From the NCBI GenBank assembly GCA_950106755.1, contig OX467082.1, forward strand, positions 12,958,001-13,022,000: a stretch of DNA of 64,000 nt, read 5' to 3'. The stretch's first letter is position 1, and each line of letters begins with the position of its first letter. Below are positions 54,840-64,000 of the stretch, piece after piece. Position numbers and translations under genes: made by a program. Below the pieces are notes generated by a model. The model was not told the origin of the DNA, did no database searches, and saw only the letters and a list, made by a program, of their open reading frames with translations. This DNA is from Climacium dendroides (lineage: Eukaryota > Streptophyta > Bryopsida > Hypnales > Climaciaceae).

Positions 54840-56790
54840 TGAATATCTTTGTATGGACCTATAGATTGGAGTTCATTTAGGCCTTGATGTATACAATCAT
54901 GATCTATTTGTCAATTCTCTATCCGTTAATTTTCTATCTATAAATTCTTAATCTGTCAATAATCAAGCTCACCTAGAATTTTTTAAAGGTAGGTGATGTA
55001 CAACATTCCTTAGAAGCAACTGATCAATGCTCCATAATATCGAAGCCGTACAAATGTAATTATGAATCATTTGAAGTTGTCTCTTTTTGTCTGTCCTTTG
55101 ATTACTTCCATCCACGGTGTATTTGGTCACTAGCATTAGGATAAGTTGTTTGAACTTTGCATACTTACTTGATGTCTTTTCATGCTTTAATATCCTTGTA
55201 TAGACTATCCTCTTCATTTAGGCCTTGGTAGGGCTATCTATCAATTCCCTATTTACCAATTTTTTTTGGATTAAAATTATATCTGTCAATTCTCTATTTG
55301 TCAATTTTTTAGGAGACATGGTGTTCTTTGAAGGTACAAAGGTACAATATTCCTTAGAAGTAACATGATCAATGTTCCATAATATTGAAGCCACACAACA
55401 ATATTATGAATCAAATGAAGTTTTTTCCTATTGTTTGTCTTTTGATTCCTTCCATCTACATTGCATAAGGCCACTAGCCATTTAAACTTTGTATACTTAC
55501 CTGATGTCTTTTCATACTTTAATCCCTAAAGCTCCGAGGGTGTTTTTTTGGTCAAAAACCACTTAGAACTACCACTTTTATTGCATTCACCTAAGAAAAC
55601 CAAAAAAGTATGTTTTTTCAAAATCCATCCATAGGATCTTGTATTTAACTTGTTTGAGAACATGTTGTAAGAATTTCATCAAATTGAAGAAAGCAATTTT
55701 TTTGGCAACTTGCTTGACTAGATTTTTTGGCTATGAATCTTTTTAACTAAAATTTTTTGCGTTATTAGTTTTGATTTTCTCAGTTTTTATGTTGAATAGC
55801 TGAATTGAGAATCCAAGGAAAAAAATTTAACAAAAAAACACTTAATTTTTACTCATTTAAAAATTGTTAAGTAGAAGTAGGTTAAAGATTGAAGAAAAAA
55901 CTAAATCATTAATGGCTCTAAGATGGCATTGACATACAATAATTCCAACGGTGAGATTGTCCTAGAAAGCAAACCTAACCTTGTCTAAAATTTTGTTTTG
56001 AAAAATTGTAAAAATTGCATTTACAAATGAATCTTATAAGTTATCTTTTCAAGAAGATGCTTAGATTGCCCCCAAAACTAAGATTGTCCATAACTTTCTC
56101 ATAACTAGTCCAAATGGAATGAATCAAAGCTTCAAATGTAGACAAAATATAAGGTTTTAGGGAAAAAAAATATTCAAAAAAGTATTTTGACTTTTTTTTA
56201 TTCTTTTGTGCTGCCCATTGACTTTTGTTTTGGGTGTATTGTACCATAATTTTTTCTCCCAGGCACCAATTGAAACGAAAATTATATATTCACAAAGCTC
56301 TCGGCAAACTCCACAACCTCAAAAAATCTGAAAAACATTTACTACAAATTGAGACGATAAGAACCTACCCGGGCCCAAATTGTCCCATGAGGAGACAAAT
56401 GGTCTTTTAGAGGTTAATATCCTAGTATGAACCTCTAGATTAAATTTCATTTAGGACTTTATGTATATAGGGTTTATTTGTCAATTTTCAATTTACTAAT
56501 TCTCTATCTATCAATTCTCTATGTGTCCATTTTTTATCATTCAATCTTCTATTTGTCGACTCTCAAGCACATGTGGATTTCTTTTAAGGCACGAGGAATA
56601 GAATATTCTTTAGAAGCAACATGATCAATGCTAAATAACATTGAAGCCACTTAGCTACACGACAATAATCATAAATCATTTGAAGTTGTTTCCTATTTAT
56701 TGTCCTTTGATTCCTTCCATCCATGGTGCATTAGGTCTCTAGCGTTAGGTCACTAGTTGTTTGGACTTTGCATCTTTACTTGATGTCTTT
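54840..56790 (+). repeat. Repeat family Q, three copies, with an inserted R copy
   Basis: Q blocks (GACCTATAGATTGGAGTTCA at 54858; TTCCATCYAC...TTTGYATACTTACYTGATGT at about 55110-55180, 55450-55510 and 56715-56785) occur three times. The third is separated from the second by a family R copy at 55525-56415. The same Q-S order exists at 24540-25975. Confidence 0.6.
55525..56415 (+). repeat. Interspersed repeat family R inside family Q
   Basis: It starts AAAGCTCCGAGGGTGTTTTT, contains AATTCCAACGGTGAGATTGTCCTAG near 55945 and ends TTTTAGAGGTTAA near 56415. Family Q resumes on either side, so R behaves like an inserted unit here. Confidence 0.6.
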
Positions 56791-57434
56791 TCTTACTAAG
56801 TAGGATAAGAAATAGAATCTTGTTACAGGAAACACTTACAAATTTTGTGCAAAATGGGATAACACTACAATAGACTAATAGTAATGTAATTATGAGCTTT
56901 TCTAATTATTATTTAAAAAAATCTAGACTCCACCATTCTTTGCGTTGTTTGGGATGATATATTGAAGACTTTAGAATTTTGAAAAGTTGAAATTTCAAAA
57001 CCTTTAATTGTTTATACTTGTAAATATGCACATTGTTGATCTTTAAACTTGCAATTTGATTATTTACAATGTATAAATTTGTAGTCTATATATTTGTCAC
57101 TCCTAAAATATCACCTATGGCTTGGGATGGGTTTAATTGTGTTAAACTGAATCTACTAGTAGGAAAAATTGTGGAAAAGAATATTGGGTCCTATGGAGAA
57201 ATTCCAAATTTTTTTACCTCTAAAAGAATAGAAACCCATTTGGGGCTTTACATTTTGGAGATAGGCCACTATATAGTTTTGTTTTATAATTTAATTTAAA
57301 AGAAACATATTCCATATTATTAGTTTTCTAGTATACTCACTTGTTCCCAATTTGATTATGCAATTTGATTACGCAATTGAAGAGGTATGAGGTGAAATGT
57401 AGTTTTGGTCTCAATATGGTCTACTAAGAAAATA

Positions 57435-57474
<40 letters not shown>

Positions 57475-57560
57475 TTAACCATAGCATCATATAGCTAACT
57501 CATAGAAGTATATTGTGTTAAAATTTCAAATTGATAAACCTCATTGATTGTAAGATATTT
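56790..57560 (+). repeat. Repeat family S, right copy
   Basis: TAGAATCTTGTTACAGGAAACAC, GGGTCCTATGGAGAAATTCC and GGGGCTTTACATTTTGGAG match 25240-25975 and, in reverse, 31640-32300. Confidence 0.55.
57437..57475. repeat. (TTA)n microsatellite
   Basis: About 13 TTA units, absent at the corresponding place of the left S copy. Confidence 0.95.
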
Positions 57561-60500
57561 GTTGTGAAACTCTAAAAATTAAAATAAATATTTTTATATG
57601 ACATTGCATATATATGTATGCATAGTTCATCTTTCAAAAAAATTCTAATAAAAAATATGTGTCTCACGGCTTGTGTAAATTGATGAATTACTTTGAAATT
57701 ACTTTAAAAGTTTGTATAGAAATTTAATACAAGATAACTCAAATCTATGAAGTATTATTTCTTGCTTGACTTGCTAGTGTTCAAATAAAAAAGAATAAAT
57801 TGGATTGACATAGCATTATACATATAATATAAAATTGAACATAGGTTTTAAAAAATGGGAGGGGGTGTCATTTTCAATTTTCGAAGGCAATATAATTTGC
57901 AACCTTGACTCCATTCATGCTATTTACAATAAAAAATAATTTGAGTGACAAAGTTCTATAACCCTCATAGGTTGAGGCACATTTAGGGTAGAAACTCTTA
58001 AAAACTATCACTTTTTAGGGCAATGAGAATAAAATGAAACAATTTTTTTTTCCAAAATTCAACCATAAAAATTTGTACTACATTTCCATAGGGACATATG
58101 GAAAATTTTCAAAAACTTTGATTGCATGGATTGAAGATTATAAATAACGTTTGAAGTGAGAAGAATTTTTTCAGCCTTATTCTATGAGGACAATAGACTT
58201 TAACACCTAAAGTGAGATTTTTCCAATACACATTGTTTTTTTTACATTTGCATCTTAGTTTTATTGTGTAAGTTATATATTTGCAAATTTTTTGAAGTAG
58301 AGGAGTTTTGTACATTTTGTCCAAGTTGCTAGAAAAGTTTAGAGCAATATAACTTTTGGTCCAAACACCCAATAAAAAAATATATTCCTATAAAAGGAGC
58401 ATGTGTCTACACCTTGTGTCAAAATTTTGTGTAAACATCCAACCCAAATTGACTTTGTACATAACTATCCAAGATCATTTATGTTTGTTGATTAGTCACT
58501 TCAATTGTTCCTTTGGGATTAATTTTTACAACCAAAACTATGTAGATTACAAATGAACCATCATTTATTCATTCAAGTTTACATACATTCTTCTAAATGT
58601 GACAAAATCATCTTATATTGAATTTATTGATGATGATTGTTGAAAGTGACAATTTCACCCATTGAAAATTTGAGATTGAATTCTCCAAAATACTTTTTCA
58701 AATTCAAAACTTTGTAGAAAGTTACCAAAGGTAAAGTTTGCAATGAAATACTACTCTTCATTTCTTTTCAAAAACTAATTAGTGTGCCATGTATCATTGC
58801 CATAGGTAAAATTAAAGTAGAAGTAATTTCTAATTTGGAAATACTTTGAAGTTCAATAACTTTTACATTGTAAGTCTAAACACTACAAAATAAAGCCCTT
58901 GCACTTTTCCTTGTAGAGGACTTTCCAATGCTACCAAGAACATGACCAAATATTTCACTATAATAAATAAAATAAATAAAACAAACAAACAACCTAACTT
59001 AAGTTAATGGAGATATAAAAATAATAATACTGTTGAGCAAAGCTATCCCTAATGAATACATAGACCTTTCAATTCTACTCAACCAAACTTTTGTGGTAGA
59101 AAAATATAATAATTCACAACCTTGAAATTATAATGGTAAAATCCACTTTTGCCTACTCTATAAATAGTGACTGACTAGTAAGACCAAACACAAAGCAATG
59201 GGTAGCAGACATTCTTTTGGGGGGCTAAATAATGTCATATTTCTACAAACATTACAATCTAGCTACAAGCCTACAAGAAATTTGAAAAGAATCAAAATAT
59301 GATTCTTTAGCCAAATTTTATAGCAAATCTAATGAAAATTTGTTATAGATAGCTAGAATTTTTATTGTAGCTATCTAAAACGTCAATTTTATTAGATTTG
59401 TGATATTCCATTACTTTGGTGCACTTTAGAATGTATGTCTTGAAACCAATATCTGACCCTATCCTACTTTGTACCCTAAAATTAGACCTTTGCAAAGATC
59501 TATATATGTCATAATTTTTTACTTTTGAAATATTGCCAATTTAACTAAATTGATGTTCTAAATAACAAAAGTGTTTTGTAAAATTTCCTTGAATTGATAG
59601 CTTGAACTAAATTTTTAGAATGGAAAAACATGAAAAAACTAGTGGATAGAATAACTTTCCTAAAACCACTCTACAAAGAGGAAGTCAAGTTAATATAGTA
59701 TATGAAAGATAGGATTTAGGACTTGGGAGGTGATGGTCTTTATTTCTTCATCACATGCTTGGCTAAAGGAGCATCATGGAGATCAACACATGATATATGG
59801 ATATATAGTTTTTATTTTGAGTGATCCTGTACTAGGATGACTACTCAAAATTCCTAATTTGAGAGCAATACTATCTCCCAAATGAACCTTCAAGGAATGT
59901 TTGTGCACAAAGCAAATTTCACACCTAAAATTAAAAAACTACTTTACTTTACTTTACTTTCAGAGTTTGTTTGCTTACATGGGGAGTCACTTAGAAATTT
60001 TTAGCAAAAGAAGTGCAGCATAATATAGGAAAATATTAATTCATAGTGTCCAAAATTTTAAAAAAACTTTAAGGTAATATATGGTGTACAAAATCATGGA
60101 CATTCAATTATAAATAAGATACATGTATCAATAATACCTCATATTTAAAAAAAATTGTTCTAAGATACCTTTCAAGATATGGATCTTTGGATTTTATTGT
60201 GAGTAGGTTCAATTTATAGGATTGATGACCTACGTGGATGAATGAAAAAACTTTGGTAAAAATCAAAATCAATGGATGAATTTAGACCTTGGTTCTATTG
60301 GCAGATACATGGCAATTTTTGAGAGGTTAGGGTGTGAGTTTCAAGTGTTGTACCTTTATGCATAGTATTTCATTGTATATTTTTTTATACGCTATGCCTA
60401 TCCCTATTGACTTCTAGGGTTGCATTCACTACATATAATTCATAGCAATTGCATGTAGTTCCAAGTGTGGATTAGAGTGTTCTTTGTGTTGGTTTAAGGT

Positions 60501-60834
60501 TTGGTTTCAAGGAGATTTCATGTATACTTTTTAGGTTAGGATTTTGGATTCAAACTCAAATTTAGGGTTTAGAATCATTTGGTGTATTAGGCCCTCTAGG
60601 ATTCTTGTTGGATGTGTCATGGTAGCACTGAGGGAACTACACATCAAACTATTAGACCATCTATGCACAACACACTTATGAGATTTGAGTGACAGAGACT
60701 TGGAGGAGGTTTGTGGCATCTTGGTTTGAGGGTGGTAGCCTTGCAATGTTTTAGTGGTGCGGGGTACAAATTAGCAGAGCAATTCAATTTTATGGGTCAA
60801 TCTTATAGCTCATGAATTAAAAACTGAAGTATGT

Positions 60835-60904
60835 GTTTAAGTGATGGTGTTTTCAAGTTATAGTTTGTAGTTTAAGTGATGGTGTTTTCAAGTTATAGTT
60901 TGTA
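60835..60904 (+). repeat. 35-bp tandem duplication
   Basis: The unit beginning GTTTAAGTGATGGTG at 60835 is repeated at 60870 without change. Confidence 0.95.
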
Positions 60905-61350
60905 GTTCACATGGTTTTGCATATATTGTTTTTGGGCTTCATTTTTTTGAAACCTTCTTTGTTTACTTCATTGTAGGAGCTCTAGATTTTCAAGTAATCT
61001 ACATTGGACATGAAAAAGAATGTAGTGATTTGTAAAAAGTGATTGCAATTGTGTTATGAACTAATTCTTGATGTACTTAAAATTTTTGTTATCATAATAG
61101 ATGGCTCGATGCGCATTACATATTATAGGTAGTTCCAGATTTTTGTTACTTTGCATTGTTTTTGGCCCCAAACAATATAGAATATTTATTTATTTCCAAT
61201 TTTTTTGTCTTCAAGCAATATTAGAGGCCTTTTTGCTTTACATTTTGGAAGAAGGCGGATTTAGGTATTATATGATTTTTTTTATTCCCATTATTTTTGG
61301 CTTTGAGCAAAGCCATTTCATTTGGAGGGGCCTAAGCAAATTTCTAATTT

Positions 61351-61430
61351 GTTTCTCCTTTCTATTGTTTCTCTTTTCTATTGTTTCTCTTTTCTATTGT
61401 TTCTCTTTTCTATTGTTTCTCTTTTCTATT
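61351..61430 (+). repeat. 16-bp minisatellite, five copies
   Basis: GTTTCTCTTTTCTATT repeats at 61351 (one mismatch), 61367, 61383, 61399 and 61415. Confidence 0.95.
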
Positions 61431-62008
61431 TTTTCCATGTAATCCGTTTTGCTCTCTAATATTGGTATTCACCTATTTTTCTTTACCCTTTTTTTGTTGT
61501 AACAAACTAAGGGTCCTGAAAATTGTCCCTACTTGAAAATTGTAAGTAATGTATAGGTCCTAAAATACCATGAATTATAAAATTAGTTAATAATAGGAAC
61601 CATTTAATTGGTTGTGATCATCAACCCTCCAAAAAGAAAATCCTAACCACACATAATGTCTACCCCCTAAAATAAAGTGACACCCCCATGTTTGTTTCTC
61701 AATACTTTAATTCCACCTATACTAGTCGTTTGGTGTTAATTAAAAAATTTATTTTCCAATCTTCTATTATCACTGTATATCAAAAACATTAAAAACAAAA
61801 CAAAGCATAATACAAAAATTGATAAAATACTTGATATTTAATAAAATGGCTACAAATGATTTGCAATATTTAAAGGATTGAAAAGATATTAAAAAAGGCC
61901 TACCCATTACTTTTATAGCAATTACAAATGCCATACTAATGATTGTGACAATAGGCATAGTGGGCAAACTAGCTGTACATGAAAAAACAAGCTTTAAAAC
62001 TTGAAAAA

Positions 62009-64000
62009 TGATGGTCTTCATTTCATCTTCACATGTTTGACCAAACAAGCATCATAGACATAGACACATGACATATGCACACATGCTTTTTATTTTAAGC
62101 AATTCACCTAATAGGAAAACCACTCCAAATCCCTAATTTTAGAACAATACTCTCTCCAAAATTATGGGATTTGGAGTGGTCCATCTAGGAAGGGGATTGT
62201 TCAAAATAAAAACCTTGGTTGGATGAACATATTTTTTTAATTATATATTTTATATTAAAAAAGAAAATTAAAAAAAGATGATGATAAAATTTTAGCCATA
62301 TCAAATTTGTTACATTGACCACTTAGATATCACATGACATTGCAAATTATTTACAATTTCTATGCAAACAACATCAATGGACCAATGTTATTTTTCTACT
62401 ATAAACTGTGTGCAGAATAAATGTAAAACTATAAGTATTTTTTCCTAAAAAAAGATTTGACAAGTTAGTTTCAATTTGGATACTTACAACATGATATATG
62501 ATGATACAAAATCTATCATGTATTGGGAAATGTGCTCTTGAATAATTGCACACTACGGTATACAAAATCCCATCATGTACTCAAGGGGCCTAGCATGTTC
62601 AATTTGCATTGGTGTTGCATCAAAATTCCACTATTTGTACTATCATATTCAACTCTTCTTTCCATAGATAATTTGTGATCTTCAACAAAAAATTTAAGAA
62701 AAATCCACCCTCACAATTTGAATAAAATAAACATTGGAAAAATGAGTTCAAAACATGCTTTCTGAATGCTTAAAATTAAATATAAGTTTTTGACCTACAA
62801 AGTTGAATACAAAAATGAAAAATATCTTAGAATAGTTTGAACTTTGGGAACAAAATTATTTCAATTGTAAAAAACTATATCAAGAAAATTAGAAATTATT
62901 ACAATAGTTTTCAATGAGATCTCTAGATTTAGTATACATGATGCATCGTGATGAAGCATTATTTTAGTGTAAATTTCTCAATTTTGAGCACTTGGAGATT
63001 TTTTTTAAATTTTTTTTGGAGGATGGTCAAGTAGCCTAAGTAGCCTTTCTCCTTCAAAAATTGTCTTCCAACTCAAGTTCAATGTGCATTTATCATGGGC
63101 ATTTTTCAAGTTTCTCAAAACACTACATTTTAACACCTAAAGTCCCATTGTCCCCTTGAGGGTCAAAATGGATTTTGGGCAAGCTCCTTCATTTTCAATG
63201 TTTGTCATAATTTTTTGAATTTTTTTTTGTAAAGATAGAAAAACTCATTAGCTTTTTGAAAATATTATTTTTTTAATTTCAATCAATGCCTAGGAATAAA
63301 AGTTATGGCACAAAATGTCCATTTTTTAGTTTGGTGGGCAAAAAATAAACCTCAAATAATTTATTTTTTAAATTTGTTGTGTAAAGATTGTATTTCTATG
63401 TGAAAGTGGTGGGCAATCTTATTTTTTGGGCAAAATCACAAAGTTAAGATCTCTTGTTAGAACAATCTCACTATTGAGATTAGTGTACATTTCATTTCCA
63501 TCATAGAGCTATAAACAATTTGATTTTCACTTCAATCTTGAACCTACTTCTACTTAACAATTTTTTAGTGAATGAAAACTAAGTGTTTTTTTCTTGAATT
63601 TTTTTCCTAGATTCTCATCTCAATTCTTCATCATAAAAAATTTAAAATTTAAAATCAATTGAGCAAAAAATTTAGGTTTATGAAGGATGCAAGGCCAAAA
63701 ATTGTAGTTGAACATGGTGCAAGAAAATAGTTGTTCCCTTCACTTTAAATGCACATATCTTACAATCTACATGATTAAAGTTTGTGAAATTTCTTCCATG
63801 CATTCCTACATTAGTCTAATACAAGATCCCATGATTGGATATGCAAAAGAAAAACATTTTTTAAAATATTTTTTGATCTTTGCTATTGAAATGGAAGTTT
63901 TGAGTGTTTATTTTTGTAGAAAGAAGGCCTTGGGACTCTACGAGTTAAAGCATTGTGACGAAAAAAACCTTATGAGCCCTACTGTTCAAATACCTTCAAG
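62009..64000 (-). repeat. Inverted duplication, right arm, uninterrupted
   Basis: Reverse complement of 33065-33562 plus 52937-54506. About 1% divergence where I compared base by base (5 transitions in about 498 bp). The insertion point of the outer element is intact here, reading AGCTCTATGATGG on the minus strand near 63500. The arm runs into the window edge. Confidence 0.9.

Larger units (their letters stand above)
57850..63110 (+). repeat. Long repeat family T, right copy, expanded
   Basis: Collinear with 21600-24110 in blocks: 57850-58620, about 59260-59350, about 59820-59940 and 61770-63110. The extra DNA at about 58620-59260 and 59950-61650 has no counterpart on the left and may be insertions. 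The last block is also the 62009-63110 part of the inverted duplication. Confidence 0.6.
52942..64000. other. AT-rich, gene-free repeat region
   Basis: Composed almost entirely of repeat families Q, R, S and T and the inverted duplication. Short open frames, such as identical 63-codon frames in the two arms (53950-54141 and 62374-62565), follow from the duplication. I see no gene. Confidence 0.6.

Noticed and set aside
61101..61442. 113-codon hydrophobic frame that looks like a membrane protein
   Set aside because: Its C-terminal third is the translated 16-bp TTTCT-rich minisatellite, and the rest is T-rich low complexity.
1..64000. CRISPR arrays, rRNA or tRNA genes, bacterial operons
   Set aside because: No regularly spaced direct repeats with unique spacers, no rRNA signature and no convincing tRNA cloverleaf were seen. 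The window is plant nuclear DNA.

Overview
The window is nuclear DNA of a land plant. A 12-kb gene island (about 9.4-21.6 kb) lies in very AT-rich, repeat-dominated DNA, as in large, transposon-filled plant genomes. The only confidently recognised host gene is a GRAS transcription factor of the LATERAL SUPPRESSOR (LAS/SCL18) type on the + strand (exons 14515-15000 and 15596-16546). Most angiosperm GRAS genes have no intron in the coding region, and this one does, so a non-angiosperm host is possible. The sequence alone does not identify the species.

Layout. 1-9.4 kb: AT-rich non-coding DNA with diverged long repeats, a 322-bp inverted-repeat element (6724-7045) and a direct repeat (7141-7600). 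9.4-12.2 kb: less AT-rich, with a 67-bp minisatellite carrying a small MITE. 12.2-14.5 kb: GC-rich promoter/leader of the GRAS gene. 16.5-21.6 kb: low-repeat flank with one candidate 49-residue two-exon gene (20404-21323). 21.6-33.5 kb: AT-rich repeats, two MITE-like elements and a 540-bp foldback.

33.56-52.94 kb is a nest. An outer element (33563-52936) has TG...CA ends and a 5-bp CTATG target duplication. It carries an 801-bp terminal-inverted-repeat element near its left end. It is split by a full-length 14.7-kb Ty3/gypsy retrotransposon of Athila type on the minus strand (35904-50628) with 2130-bp LTRs and a GATCC duplication. That retrotransposon has a tRNA-Asp-type primer site, one gag-protease-RT-RNaseH-integrase reading frame and a 946-residue accessory ORF between pol and the 3' LTR.

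52.9-64 kb returns to the AT-rich repeats. The last 2 kb is a reverse-complement copy, about 99% identical, of the DNA flanking the outer element. It lacks the insertion, so it serves as an empty site that fixes both ends of the outer element.

The most unusual signals are in the nest. The Athila-like element is studded, in LTRs and coding regions alike, with a degenerate near-palindrome (CCNANTNGG type) about every 45 bp in the LTR. The outer element is enriched for a different motif (CCGGAAA/TTTCCGG type). Both elements encode a coiled-coil accessory protein with a similar N-terminal arrangement. One testable idea is that each accessory protein recognises its own element's motif, by analogy with the VANC anti-silencing proteins of VANDAL transposons. 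The outer reading frame is interrupted almost only by TAG codons.
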